Below are positions 43,465 through 52,067 of a stretch of 64,000 nucleotides of DNA, one piece after another (positions within the stretch are counted from its first letter, which is position 1; each line of letters starts with the position of its first letter). The notes beneath the pieces are model-generated. The model was not told the origin of the DNA. It saw only the letters and a program-made list of their open reading frames with translations, and searched no databases. This DNA comes from Blautia massiliensis (ex Durand et al. 2017) (GTDB lineage Bacteria; Bacillota; Clostridia; Lachnospirales; Lachnospiraceae), in assembly GCF_001487165.1 (NCBI RefSeq), contig NZ_LN913006.1, positions 309,581 to 373,580 of the forward strand, in the 5' to 3' direction. The translations under genes and the position numbers were made by a program.

Positions 43465-44286
43465 ATGAAAAATTTTAAAAGAATCGCGGCACTTGCAGGT
43501 GTTGTCATATTACTTCTTATATTCTGCCTTCCAATGGCATTTGCCTGGGGAAGCAGTGAAAACGCCCAGGCTTTGTTCCGGGGGGCTTTTGCGGCAGCAG
43601 TTCTGGTACCGATCGTAGCGTATGTTTTCTGGATGGCGTACCGGATCTGGGGAAATAAGAAGCCGAGAGAGGATGAAAACCGTATGATCGAGAATATTAT
43701 TTTTGATGTGGGAAATGTGCTGATGGGCTATGACTGGGAAGAGTATCTTCGGAGCTATGACTTCCCGGAAGAAAAGTATCAGAAAATCGCAGATGCAGTA
43801 TTTCGAAACCCAATCTGGGAGGAACAGGACCGTGGACAGCATGAGGAGTCCTGGTATGTAGATAAATTTGTGGAAAGTGCACCGGAATATGAAGCAGATA
43901 TTCGTGAGGTGGTACGACGTGATCCGGAGTGTATGCATCTGTATGATTATGCGGAAACCTGGGTGAAATATCTCAAAAATCAGGGATATCATCTCTATGT
44001 CCTTTCCAACTACGGAACTTATATGCTGGATCGTACAAAGCAGGATATGTCTTTTCTGAAATATATGGATGGAGTGGTATTTTCCTGTGATGTGCAGCAG
44101 ATCAAGCCTGAGGTGGATATTTACAAAACACTTCTGAAGCGTTACAGCCTGAAACCGGAGAAATCGGTATTTCTGGATGATCGTGCCGTGAACTGTGAGG
44201 GAGCCGGAAAAGCCGGTATCCATACCATCCAGTTTGAGAATCTGAAGCAGGCGGCGAAGGCGCTTGAGAAGCTTGGTGTGAAATGA
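43465..44286 (+). CDS. HAD-family hydrolase with N-terminal membrane domain
   Basis: The 273-residue protein combines two transmembrane segments (about residues 8-27 and 38-58) with a haloacid dehalogenase phosphatase domain from about residue 74. HAD motif I is IIFDVGNVLMG (Asp nucleophile then Gly two positions on, as in YihX-like sugar phosphatases), motif II is LSNYG, motif III the lysine in QIKPEVDIY and motif IV FLDDRAVNC. The catalytic domain should face the cytoplasm. The fusion of a two-helix anchor with a YihX-like HAD domain is uncommon; a second start (ATG 43684, no strong site) could make the soluble form. The start at 43465 follows AAAGGAAG. Confidence 0.85.
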   Translation: MKNFKRIAALAGVVILLLIFCLPMAFAWGSSENAQALFRGAFAAAVLVPIVAYVFWMAYRIWGNKKPREDENRMIENIIFDVGNVLMGYDWEEYLRSYDFPEEKYQKIADAVFRNPIWEEQDRGQHEESWYVDKFVESAPEYEADIREVVRRDPECMHLYDYAETWVKYLKNQGYHLYVLSNYGTYMLDRTKQDMSFLKYMDGVVFSCDVQQIKPEVDIYKTLLKRYSLKPEKSVFLDDRAVNCEGAGKAGIHTIQFENLKQAAKALEKLGVK

Positions 44287-44308
44287 CCTTCAGTGTGAAA
44301 AGAGAAAC

Positions 44309-44341
44309 GCAGAGGGCCTGCACCATCGCGAAGCCCTCTGC
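44309..44341 (+). terminator. Hairpin after the HAD-family gene
   Basis: Perfect 9-bp arms GCAGAGGGC/GCCCTCTGC (44309-44317 with 44333-44341) with a 15-nt loop lie 22 bp after the stop. No T run follows, so termination efficiency is uncertain. Confidence 0.55.
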
Positions 44342-44420
44342 ATTCTAAAGGGGAGGATATGATAAGTATCTCCCGGAACGGCATCTGTTATACAGAAAAT
44401 ATATAAGATCTTGTAATCTT

Positions 44421-45030
44421 TTATTCCCTGTTCTTCTTCCGGTATTCACCGGGAGTCATTCCATATGTTTTTTTAAAAGTACGCATGAAATGCTCCGGAC
44501 TTTCATACCCTACAAGTTCACAGATCGCAAGATTGCTGAGAGAGGTTTCACGCAGAGCATGACATGCCTGGTTCAGCTTGATATCCCGGATGATCTGTAA
44601 AAATGTCCGTCCGGTACTTTCCTTGATCAGGGTACTGAGGTGGGAAGTACTATAGCCAAAATGCTTTGCAGCTTCATGTAAGGTAACGCTCTGGTAGTGA
44701 CGGTTCAGGTAGTTGAGGATTTCCGTTACAGAATTTCCGGTGCTGTCCTTTGTAAGGATGGATTCAATATCATTTTTGTGAAAACGCAGCAGCATGGCCC
44801 AGAATATTAAAAGCAACACTGTCATCAAAGATCCCCACACTGTGAGTGGTATGCGGTGGGATGATACAGATATCTCCGGTATGCAAAGTGTGTTCGATCC
44901 TTTGTATCGCAGTGTGGGCAGTTCCGTCATACAGACAGAGGATCTCAAAAAATTCATGTTCATGGGGAAAAACAGGGGTATAGCGGTAATGCTTGGAAAG
45001 CACGATATTGCCATTTATATCATGAGCAAG
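44421..45030 (-). pseudogene. Broken AraC-family regulator (5'-truncated and frameshifted)
   Basis: The minus strand encodes an AraC/XylS regulator in two frames. The cupin-like sensor part (PHEHEFFEILCLYDGTAH, HTGDICIIPPHTTHSVG) is read from 45030 down to about 44800; the double helix-turn-helix (VTLHEAAKHFGYSTSHLSTLIK, ICELVGYESPEHFMRTFKK, TPGEYRKK) is read in another frame down to 44421. One extra base, for instance in the G run at 44798-44800, would explain the shift: removing it gives the smooth reading VAFNILAMLLRFHKND. Upstream, the cupin frame (DINGNIVLSKHYRY) ends abruptly at 45030 with a stop and no start codon, exactly where a glycosidase fragment begins on the other strand. The gene is therefore a remnant. 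Confidence 0.85.
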
Positions 45031-45367
45031 TCAGGTATGGATGATCCTGGCGGAAGCAGTCAGCGGCGAAGAAGGAGCAGAAATACTGGATCGTCTGGTG
45101 GAACTGAAACCGGAAAAAGGAATGGTTTCTCCATATATGAACCATCATTTTGTGGAAGCACTTCTGATGTGTGGTAAAAAAGACCAGGCAATGGAATATA
45201 TGAAATATTACTGGGGCGGAATGATAAGCCACGGTGCGGATACATTCTGGGAGCTTTATAATCCGGAAAATCCTGCAGAATCTCCATATGGAAGCAGCAT
45301 TGTCAACAGCTACTGTCACGCATGGAGCTGCACTCCGACTTATCTTCTCAGAAAATATTTTAACTGA
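45026..45367 (+). pseudogene. C-terminal fragment of a six-hairpin glycosidase (GH78/alpha-L-rhamnosidase-like)
   Basis: About 113 codons remain of a much larger enzyme. ASQVWMILAEAVSGEEG, SPYMNHHFVEALLMCG, MKYYWGGMISHGADTFWELY and NSYCHAWSCTPTYLLRKYF are typical of the last quarter of six-hairpin glycosidases such as the alpha-L-rhamnosidase group. Homology starts at about 45026, where the frame has an upstream stop at 45023-45025. There is no ribosome binding site before the internal ATG at 45041, so it is probably not translated. Together with the truncated AraC gene it marks a deletion that removed the 5' parts of a divergent regulator-glycosidase pair. Confidence 0.8.
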
Positions 45368-45454
45368 AGCAAGTAAGTCCTCTGCGGGGGCGCGAATATC
45401 TGCTTGAACTAAATCACAGTGTGATAAAATAACTCGGATATGAAACAGATGTAT

Positions 45455-45483
45455 TTGATTTCTTCGCCAAAAGATGATATAAT
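45455..45483 (+). promoter_or_regulatory. Promoter of the SEC-C protein gene
   Basis: TTGATT (45455-45460) and TATAAT (45478-45483) are 17 bp apart, 72 bp before the start at 45556. The rest of the 188-bp gap holds nothing recognised. Confidence 0.75.
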
Positions 45484-45555
45484 AAATAGAAATTGCGAAG
45501 CGGAATATAAATCTCCGTCTTATTTATCTAAAATTTTGGAAAAGAGGATCAGACA

Positions 45556-46065
45556 ATGAGCGATATGACAATTCTTGAGCAGTGGCGTTCCATTGCTTAT
45601 AATCAGAATGCAGATAAGAATAAGCTTCAGCGCTTCTGGGCAAATTATTTTAACATTGAGAAGAATATTTATGAGCAGCTTCTTGAGAACCCGGATGAGA
45701 CTGTTTCCGGAACTGTAAAAGAGCTTGCTGAGAAATACGGTCAGGACGTTATGACTATGGTTGGTTTCCTTGACGGAATCAATGACAGTCTGAAGGTTCC
45801 GAACCCGATCGAGACTATGGATGAGGATACCAAGGTAAACCTTGCATTTGATAAAGAGGCACTCTATAAGAACATGGTAGATGCCAAGGCTGACTGGCTT
45901 TACAACCTTCCTCAGTGGGACAAGATCTTCACAGAAGAGAAAAAGAAAACCCTCTACATGGAGCAGAAGAAATCCGGCACAGTTGTGAAACCGCACAAGG
46001 TCGGAAGAAACGATCCGTGCCCATGCGGAAGCGGCAAGAAATACAAACACTGCTGCGGAAGATAA
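45556..46065 (+). CDS. SEC-C metal-binding domain protein
   Basis: This 169-residue protein ends with a SEC-C motif ([20 protein letters not shown], residues 149-168), the zinc-binding tail also found in SecA. The first 140 residues are helical, with no known fold: [20 protein letters not shown], a middle with [20 protein letters not shown]. Proteins of this type are common in clostridia and of unknown function; ribosome or SecB-like contacts are suggested for SEC-C domains generally. Its stop codon shares a base with the next start (TAATG). Confidence 0.85.
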   Translation: MSDMTILEQWRSIAYNQNADKNKLQRFWANYFNIEKNIYEQLLENPDETVSGTVKELAEKYGQDVMTMVGFLDGINDSLKVPNPIETMDEDTKVNLAFDKEALYKNMVDAKADWLYNLPQWDKIFTEEKKKTLYMEQKKSGTVVKPHKVGRNDPCPCGSGKKYKHCCGR

Positions 46066-46547
46066 TGAGCGTAAAGAAGAATCTGGATTACATTATCGTG
46101 TTAGGTGCCCATGTGGACGGAACACGGATGACACTTGCCCTTCTGGAACGAGCCAGAAGGGCTCTTCTTTATCTTGAAGAAAATCCGGGTACGAAGGCAG
46201 TGCTATCCGGAGGAAAAGGCGATGGAGAAAACATTTCCGAGGCAGAGGCCATGTATCGTTATCTTACCGGTCACGGAATAAACGGGGACAGACTGATACG
46301 GGAAGAGGAATCTACCAGTACGAAAGAGAATTTGGAATTCAGTTGCAGAAAGATCGGAACCACAGACTGTTCTGTAGGCGTGGTGACGAACAATTTTCAT
46401 GTATGGAGAGGAGCAGCCATTGCAAGAAAATGTGGATTCCGGGAAGTGGCCATGGTACCTTCCAGGTATCGAAGCTGGCGTCTTTTTATCTACATTCCCC
46501 GTGAGATTTTGGCTATTATCAAAGACAAACTCATGGGAAATCTGTAG
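46065..46547 (+). CDS. YdcF family protein (DUF218)
   Basis: This 160-residue protein has the DUF218/YdcF/SanA fold: YIIVLGAHVDGTRMTLALLERA at the start, AVLSGGKGDGENISEAEAM in the middle and VTNNFHVWRGAAIARKCGF toward the end, the sites thought to bind nucleotide-like ligands. Unlike many Gram-positive relatives it lacks the extra N-terminal membrane helices, though the C-terminus (RLFIYIPREILAII) is hydrophobic. The start overlaps the preceding stop by one base. The function is not established. Confidence 0.88.
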   Translation: MSVKKNLDYIIVLGAHVDGTRMTLALLERARRALLYLEENPGTKAVLSGGKGDGENISEAEAMYRYLTGHGINGDRLIREEESTSTKENLEFSCRKIGTTDCSVGVVTNNFHVWRGAAIARKCGFREVAMVPSRYRSWRLFIYIPREILAIIKDKLMGNL

Positions 46548-46590
46548 ATCTGTGCGAGAAGAGAAATCTCAAAAATTTTGTCAACATGCG

Positions 46591-46619
46591 TTGACAAATA
46601 AAAATACTGCGCTTATAAT
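46591..46619 (+). promoter_or_regulatory. Promoter of thrS
   Basis: TTGACA (46591-46596) and TATAAT (46614-46619), both perfect consensus, are separated by 17 bp. It drives the T-box leader. Confidence 0.95.
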
Positions 46620-46625
46620 GAACCA

Positions 46626-46891
46626 CAGAAAAAGAAATAAAAAACACGTTGACGAGACGAGTAAGCTGTGAAACGTTACAGAGAGAGATGTGAAGTGCTG
46701 GAAACATCTTATCGGGAAACAGCCGAAGACTACCTCCGAGTGGCCCCAATCCGGTCCGGTGATTCCGTTATCATCATAATTGAGAGGCTTTGCATCCTGG
46801 CATGACCGGGCAGCAGAGCAAGCAGGGTGGAACCGCGAGAATGAATGAACTCGTCCCTTACAGTATGTGATGTACTGTGAGGGATTTTTTT
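46626..46891 (+). promoter_or_regulatory. Threonine T-box leader of thrS
   Basis: The leader has the parts of a T-box riboswitch that senses uncharged tRNA. Stem I shows the GACGAG/AGTA-type base near 46650 and a specifier region GAAGACTACCTCCGAGT; the specifier triplet is ACT (46729-46731) or ACC (46732-46734), both threonine codons. The T-box sequence AGGGTGGAACCGCG is at 46824-46837, with TGGA to pair with the tRNA end. The terminator stem (46854-46865 with 46873-46884) is followed by seven T residues. When uncharged tRNA-Thr binds, the antiterminator forms and thrS is read. Confidence 0.95.
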
Positions 46892-46968
46892 ATTGCAGAA
46901 TCTCTTGCAAAAGCAGACACATACTGTGTACCATAGAAACTTCATTTCAAATGAAAGGAGAAACAACA

Positions 46969-48930
46969 ATGATCATTACATTAAAAGACGGCTCAAAAAA
47001 AGAATATGCAGAAGCAAAAGCTGTGATCGATATCGCATATGACATCAGCGAAGGCCTTGCACGTGCTGCATGTGCAGGAGAAGTAAACGGAGAGGTCGTA
47101 GATCTTCGTACAGTTCTTGACAGCGACTGTGAGCTGAATATCCTTACAGCGAAAGACGAGAAGGGCCTTGCAGTTCTCCGTCATACAGCATCTCACGTAA
47201 TGGCACAGGCTGTACAGAACTTATACCCGGAGGCAAAGGTTGCCATCGGACCATCCATTGATACAGGCTTCTACTATGATTTCGACCACGAGCCATTTTC
47301 ACGTGAGGATCTTGACGCCATTGAGAAAGAGATGAAAAAGATTATCAAAAAAGGCGCAAAGATCGAGCGTTTTACAAAATCCCGTGAGGATGCCATTGCA
47401 TACTTTAAAGAGAAAAATGAGCCATACAAGGTTGAGCTGATCGAGGATCTTCCGGAGGGAGAAGAGATTTCCTTCTATTCACAGGGAGACTGGACAGACC
47501 TCTGTGCAGGCCCACACCTGATGAGTGTAAAAGGCATCAAGGCATTCAAACTTCTTTCTTCTTCCAGCGCATACTGGAGAGGCAGTGAGAAGAACGCAAT
47601 GCTTACACGTATCTACGGAACAGCCTATGCTACAAAGGATGAGCTGAAAGAGCATCTGGAGCAGATGGAAGAAGCAAAGAGACGTGATCATAACAAGCTT
47701 GGCCGTGAGATGAAGATCTTCACAACTGTAGATGTGATCGGACAGGGACTTCCGCTTATCATGCCAAACGGTGTGATCATGATGCAGGAGCTTCAGCGCT
47801 GGATCGAGGATGAGGAGACAAAGCGTGGATACGTAAGAACAAAAACTCCTCTTATGGCAAAGAGCGATCTTTACAAGATCTCCGGACACTGGGATCATTA
47901 CAAAGATGGTATGTTCGTACTTGGTGATGAGGAGAAGGACAAAGAGGTTTATGCACTTCGTCCGATGACATGTCCGTTCCAGTACTATGTATACAAAGCA
48001 GAGCAGCACAGCTACCGTGATCTGCCGATCCGTCTCGGCGAGACCTCCACACTGTTCCGTAATGAGGATTCCGGAGAGATGCATGGCCTGACACGAGTTC
48101 GTCAGTTTACTATTTCCGAGGGACATCTGATCGTAAGACCGGACCAGATGGTAAAAGAGTTCAAAGACTGTATCGCACTTGCCCAGTACTGTCTGCAGGT
48201 ACTTGGTGTTGAGGAAGATGTAACCTATCATCTTTCCAAATGGGATCCGACAAACAAAGAGAAATACATCGGTGAGCCGGAGGTATGGGAAGAGACAGAA
48301 GGCCATATCCGCCAGATGCTTGAGGAGCTGAACATTCCATTCACAGAGGATGTGGGCGAGGCTGCTTTCTACGGACCGAAGGTTGATATCAACGCAAAGA
48401 ACGTATACGGAAAAGAAGACACCATGATCACGATCCAGTGGGATGCACTTCTTGCAGAGCAGTTTGATATGTACTATATCGATGAGAATGGCGACAAACA
48501 GCGTCCGTACATCATCCACCGTACATCCATGGGATGCTATGAGAGAACACTGGCATGGCTCATTGAGAAATACGCAGGAATGTTCCCGACATGGCTCTGC
48601 CCGGAGCAGGTTCGTGTGATCCCGATCTCCGAGAAGTACAACGATTATGCACAGAAGGTTGAAGCTCAGCTGAGAGAAGCAGGAATCCGCTGCTCTGTAG
48701 ACGGACGTTCCGAGAAGATGGGATACAAGATCCGTGAGGCACGTCTTGAGAGAGTACCTTACATGCTTATCGTTGGTGCAAAAGAGGAAGAAGAGGGTAA
48801 GGTTTCTGTAAGAAGCCGCTACCTTGGTGATGAGGGAATGAAAGAGCTTGGTGAGTTCATTGACTTCATCAAAGAAGAGATCAAGAACAAAACAATCCGT
48901 AAGATCGAGGTTCAGGAAGAGAAGAAATAA
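46969..48930 (+). CDS. thrS: Threonyl-tRNA synthetase
   Basis: ThrRS charges tRNA-Thr. The 653-residue protein has an N-terminal TGS domain (residues 1-62), the editing domain with HTASHVMAQA near 74-83 and the second metal site near CAGPHL, the class II catalytic core (MTCPFQYYVYK with the zinc cysteine, RLGETSTLFRNEDSGEMHGLTRVRQFT) and the anticodon-binding domain. The true start is ATG 46969 behind AAAGGAG; the in-frame ATG at 46867 lies inside the terminator hairpin. Confidence 0.98.
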   Translation: MIITLKDGSKKEYAEAKAVIDIAYDISEGLARAACAGEVNGEVVDLRTVLDSDCELNILTAKDEKGLAVLRHTASHVMAQAVQNLYPEAKVAIGPSIDTGFYYDFDHEPFSREDLDAIEKEMKKIIKKGAKIERFTKSREDAIAYFKEKNEPYKVELIEDLPEGEEISFYSQGDWTDLCAGPHLMSVKGIKAFKLLSSSSAYWRGSEKNAMLTRIYGTAYATKDELKEHLEQMEEAKRRDHNKLGREMKIFTTVDVIGQGLPLIMPNGVIMMQELQRWIEDEETKRGYVRTKTPLMAKSDLYKISGHWDHYKDGMFVLGDEEKDKEVYALRPMTCPFQYYVYKAEQHSYRDLPIRLGETSTLFRNEDSGEMHGLTRVRQFTISEGHLIVRPDQMVKEFKDCIALAQYCLQVLGVEEDVTYHLSKWDPTNKEKYIGEPEVWEETEGHIRQMLEELNIPFTEDVGEAAFYGPKVDINAKNVYGKEDTMITIQWDALLAEQFDMYYIDENGDKQRPYIIHRTSMGCYERTLAWLIEKYAGMFPTWLCPEQVRVIPISEKYNDYAQKVEAQLREAGIRCSVDGRSEKMGYKIREARLERVPYMLIVGAKEEEEGKVSVRSRYLGDEGMKELGEFIDFIKEEIKNKTIRKIEVQEEKK

Positions 48931-48951
48931 ACAAAACAGATGATTGACGGA

Positions 48952-48996
48952 TAAATAAAAGGCGACCCGTGTGATAGGCGGGCCGCCTTTATTTTT
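48952..48996 (+). terminator. Terminator of thrS
   Basis: Stem AAAGGCG-CCCG (48958-48969) pairs with CGGG-CGCCTTT (48979-48990), with single mismatched bases between the blocks, followed by ATTTTT. A further imperfect inverted repeat (ATCCGGCAATATTGA against TCAGTATTGTCGGAT) just after it, up to 49051, could serve the convergent aroE. Confidence 0.8.
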
Positions 48997-49056
48997 GATC
49001 CGGCAATATTGAGGCCACGCTGTGATGCGGAGGCGGTCAGTATTGTCGGATATTTT

Positions 49057-49923
49057 TTATTTAAAATATTTCTCCCTGACGAGCTCAACCGGCATATCCA
49101 GTCCGGTCCAGATGTGGAAAGCCTTTACACCCTGGTGGAGCAGCATGTACATTCCGTTAAAGGTCGGACATCCGGCTTCCCGGGCTTCCCTGAGAAGTCT
49201 TGTTTCTCTTGGCTCATATACAACATCGGCTACGGTAAGTTCCGGATGGAACAGAGTCTTGTCCGGGATCACGGTGCCTGTCACATCCGGAACCATTCCC
49301 ACAGAAGTTGCATTGATGAGGAGATTGCTTTCCTCCAGTGCGTCCTTCAGCGCAGTGTGATCATCCATCTCATGAAGGATCATCTCACATTCTGTCATAT
49401 GAGACATTTTTTCTGCCATGGCAGCAGCACGTTCCCAGTAACGGCTGGTAGGACGTGCAAAAACATGGATCTTTTTTGCACCCTCCAGGGCGGACTGGCC
49501 GCAAATCGCCATTCCGGCACCGCCGACACCCATAACGGTGATGGTGCGCCCCTTTACATCACAGCCGGCATCTCTGGCAGACTGGGTAAATCCATAACCA
49601 TCCGTATTAAACCCCTTTAATTTTCCATTGTCATTGCGGACGGTATTTACCGCTCCGATCAGCTGGGCAGTGGGGGAAAGTTCATCCAGAAGTTCCACGA
49701 TCTTATTCTTGTTTGGCATGGTCAGGTTAAAGCCTTTGATTCCGCAGGCTTTCAGTCCCTCCACTGCCTGAGGAAGGGTCTCCTCTGTCACATCAAAACA
49801 GAGATATACATAGTCAAGCCCGAGGTAACGAAATGCCTCATTGTGCATTAAAGGTGATACGCTGTGTGCAACGGGGCTTCCCAGAAGGCCGGTAAGCCCG
49901 GTATGTCCGGTAATATTGATCAT
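49057..49923 (-). CDS. aroE: Shikimate dehydrogenase
   Basis: AroE reduces 3-dehydroshikimate to shikimate with NADPH. The 288-residue protein has GSPVAHSVSPLMHNEAF (substrate-binding serines), NLTMPNKNKI with the catalytic lysine, NTDGYGF with the catalytic aspartate, the GVGGAGMA nucleotide loop, and NATSVGM. AGGAGGG precedes the ATG at 49923. It is transcribed alone from its own promoter, separate from other aromatic pathway genes. Quinate activity cannot be excluded from sequence alone. Confidence 0.95.
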   Translation of the reverse strand: MINITGHTGLTGLLGSPVAHSVSPLMHNEAFRYLGLDYVYLCFDVTEETLPQAVEGLKACGIKGFNLTMPNKNKIVELLDELSPTAQLIGAVNTVRNDNGKLKGFNTDGYGFTQSARDAGCDVKGRTITVMGVGGAGMAICGQSALEGAKKIHVFARPTSRYWERAAAMAEKMSHMTECEMILHEMDDHTALKDALEESNLLINATSVGMVPDVTGTVIPDKTLFHPELTVADVVYEPRETRLLREAREAGCPTFNGMYMLLHQGVKAFHIWTGLDMPVELVREKYFK

Positions 49924-49983
49924 TGTTCGATTCCCTCCTGTATCTCATATAATAGAATTTCTTTACGAAATATAATAAAAAAT

Positions 49984-50012
49984 ATTTTAACACTATAAAG
50001 TGCGAAAATCAA
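49984..50012 (-). promoter_or_regulatory. Promoter of aroE
   Basis: On the minus strand TTGATT (50012-50007) and TAAAAT (49989-49984) are 17 bp apart, 60 bp upstream of the start codon. Confidence 0.8.
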
Positions 50013-50043
50013 CAAATACAAATATTGTACGGAAATTTATACA

Positions 50044-50162
50044 TTTTTGTCGTCGATTCATAGAAAAAATCTATAAATGTCGAGACAGACAGAAACGACC
50101 CGATAAGTTAGAAGAATCGACATCCGGATTTGACAAAATATGCAAAGAGCCTGCCCTATAAT
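50044..50162 (+). promoter_or_regulatory. Spo0A-type promoter of spoIIGA-sigE (21-bp spacer)
   Basis: TTGACA (50130-50135) and TATAAT (50157-50162) are perfect consensus hexamers but 21 bp apart, too far for ordinary sigma-A use. The B. subtilis spoIIG promoter has the same unusual layout (22 bp) and needs Spo0A~P. Spo0A-box-like sequences (TGTCGAA/TTTTGTCAAA types) occur at 50044-50056 (TTTTTGTCGTCGA), 50077-50084, 50116-50123 (reverse) and 50128-50139 (reverse TTTTGTCAAA, overlapping the -35). Confidence 0.85.
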
Positions 50163-50220
50163 AAATACACTTACCAAAGTTGAGAATCGATGGCAGACGA
50201 AACAGCAGTGGGGGAAGCTT

Positions 50221-51072
50221 ATGTATCAGAGGATATACATAGATATCGTTTTTATGACGAATTTCCTTATGGATTACATGCTTTTAAGACTTGTGGGAAA
50301 ATTTCTGCATCTTGACGGGAAACGCAGAAGATGTGTGATATCCGCTGCCTTTGGATCTTTTGTATCCTGCCTGCTTGTATGTGCACCTTTTAAGATCATT
50401 TTTCCTGCCGCTGTACTGATCCATGGCGGCTGCGCTTTTTTTATGGCGTCGTTTGCTTTTCGACTGAAAAAAGGCGGCCTTCTTGTAAAAACCATTCTGG
50501 CTCTGTATTTCACAGCTTTTGTGGTTGGCGGGATCTATCAGGCACTGGAAACGGAAAGAACCATGACGGTGAAAATATTTCTGCTTTTTCTGGCAGGGAT
50601 TTATGGCACACTTTATACTCTGGGATGTGTGACCGAGACCTTCCGGTTTGGAAGAAGAAATATTTTTCCGGTCACTTTGAAATATCAGGGGAAGCTGCAG
50701 CAGACATACGGCTTTTATGATACCGGAAATCTCCTTATGGATCCTGTGAAAAAACAGCCGGTATCGATCATCAAACAGGAACTTTTGGGAAGCCTGATAT
50801 CGAAAGAGCAGGTGAAAAAACTGATGGATATTAAAGATAAACCAGAGGCACTGGAAAATACAGGATTTGTCAGTCTGCAGCCGCATTTTCTGAGCTGTCA
50901 TACCGCAGATGGAAAAAAAGGACTGCTGCTGGCAGTGATCCTTGATGAACTTCTGATCCAAACTCCCGAAAGGGTGGTACATGTAGGAAAACCGGTGCTT
51001 GCCATAACATCCGAGCCCTCAGCTTTGGGAGAAGAGTACGAGATACTTTTGAATTCCAGACTATTAAATTGA
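50221..51072 (+). CDS. spoIIGA: Sigma-E processing peptidase SpoIIGA
   Basis: SpoIIGA is the mother-cell membrane protease that removes the pro-sequence of sigma-E after a signal (SpoIIR) from the forespore. The 283-residue protein has five predicted membrane segments in residues 1-135 and a cytoplasmic aspartic-protease domain with the active-site motif FYDTGNLL near residues 165-172. The start at 50221 follows a G-rich site (GGGGGAAG); an in-frame ATG at 50140 overlaps the promoter. The gene is directly followed by sigE (16 bp), the standard spoIIG order. Confidence 0.96.
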   Translation: MYQRIYIDIVFMTNFLMDYMLLRLVGKFLHLDGKRRRCVISAAFGSFVSCLLVCAPFKIIFPAAVLIHGGCAFFMASFAFRLKKGGLLVKTILALYFTAFVVGGIYQALETERTMTVKIFLLFLAGIYGTLYTLGCVTETFRFGRRNIFPVTLKYQGKLQQTYGFYDTGNLLMDPVKKQPVSIIKQELLGSLISKEQVKKLMDIKDKPEALENTGFVSLQPHFLSCHTADGKKGLLLAVILDELLIQTPERVVHVGKPVLAITSEPSALGEEYEILLNSRLLN

Positions 51073-51088
51073 GAAGGGGGCTTATGTT

Positions 51089-51814
51089 ATGAACAGAGCA
51101 GCTGCAAGATCCTATCCGTTTCAGGTAATCCGGAAATTTATGTTCAATCGTCCGGGAGAGGTTTTTTATATTGGTGGAAATGATATCCTTCCGGCGCCGT
51201 TGTCAGCGGAACGGGAGGCTGAAGTGATCGAAATGCTGGGAACAGAAAAGGAAAAAGAGGGAAAGTCGGTTCTGATCGAGCATAATCTACGGCTGGTGGT
51301 TTATATTGCAAAGAAATTTGATAATACAGGGGTAGGTGTGGAGGATCTGATCTCCATCGGAACCATAGGGCTCATAAAGGCTATCAATACCTTTGATCCG
51401 GTAAAAAATATCAAGCTTGCCACCTATGCATCACGATGTATCGAAAATGAGATCCTGATGTATCTGAGGAGAAACAGCAAAACAAAGATGGAGGTTTCTA
51501 TTGATGAGCCGCTGAATGTGGACTGGGATGGAAATGAGCTGCTGCTTTCGGATATTCTGGGAACGGATGACGATGTGATCTCCAGACGTCTGGAAGATGA
51601 GGTGGAGATCGCACTTCTTGGAAAAGCCATCAGCAAACTGACAAAGCGGGAACAGATGATCATCCGTCTGCGATTCGGCATCGGAAACCGGGAAGGAAGC
51701 GAGAAAACACAGAAGGAGGTAGCGGATCTTTTAGGAATTTCGCAATCCTACATTTCCCGCCTGGAAAAGCGGATCATGAAGCGGCTGAGGAAAGAAATCG
51801 TAAAGTATGAATAG
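51089..51814 (+). CDS. sigE: Sporulation sigma factor SigE (pro-form)
   Basis: SigE is the early mother-cell sigma factor. The 241-residue protein has an N-terminal extension of about 25-30 residues (pro-sequence, from [12 protein letters not shown] to about FYIGG) that SpoIIGA would cleave, then region 2 ([53 protein letters not shown]) and region 4 with a helix-turn-helix ([20 protein letters not shown]). GAAGGGGG precedes the ATG. It is the second gene of the Spo0A-controlled spoIIG operon. Confidence 0.97.
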   Translation: MNRAAARSYPFQVIRKFMFNRPGEVFYIGGNDILPAPLSAEREAEVIEMLGTEKEKEGKSVLIEHNLRLVVYIAKKFDNTGVGVEDLISIGTIGLIKAINTFDPVKNIKLATYASRCIENEILMYLRRNSKTKMEVSIDEPLNVDWDGNELLLSDILGTDDDVISRRLEDEVEIALLGKAISKLTKREQMIIRLRFGIGNREGSEKTQKEVADLLGISQSYISRLEKRIMKRLRKEIVKYE

Positions 51815-52067
51815 AAGAAACCGCAAATGGCTCCGTGATGTGGAGGCAGACCAGACAGAGGAGGGCGGTGTTGCCCATGTTGTTCCGGATATCATTTCCG
51901 GAAACGAAGGGTATAATTGGCTCCTTGAGCAGGGAAGTCATTCGGCAGCAGCGAGAAGATTTAAAATTCCGGGAAATACAGTAGAATTTGTCAGAGACCT
52001 TCGATATAATAAATACAGAGTGTTTACAGAACTACGGAATGAACAAAAGAAGAAGGGGTGTGGCAGA
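51815..52067 (+). other. Open 253-bp stretch between sigE and the HD-domain gene
   Basis: No separate gene is recognised. The HD-gene frame stays open back to an ATG at 51807 (87 extra codons) but that ATG has no ribosome binding site and the extension resembles no family. A TATAAT at 52005-52010 without a good -35 may be the HD gene's own promoter. Confidence 0.5.

Noticed and set aside
44770..45003. 77-codon minus-strand frame taken as a separate cupin gene
   Set aside because: Its sequence is the sensor half of the AraC regulator whose DNA-binding half is in the neighbouring frame, so it is part of one broken gene.
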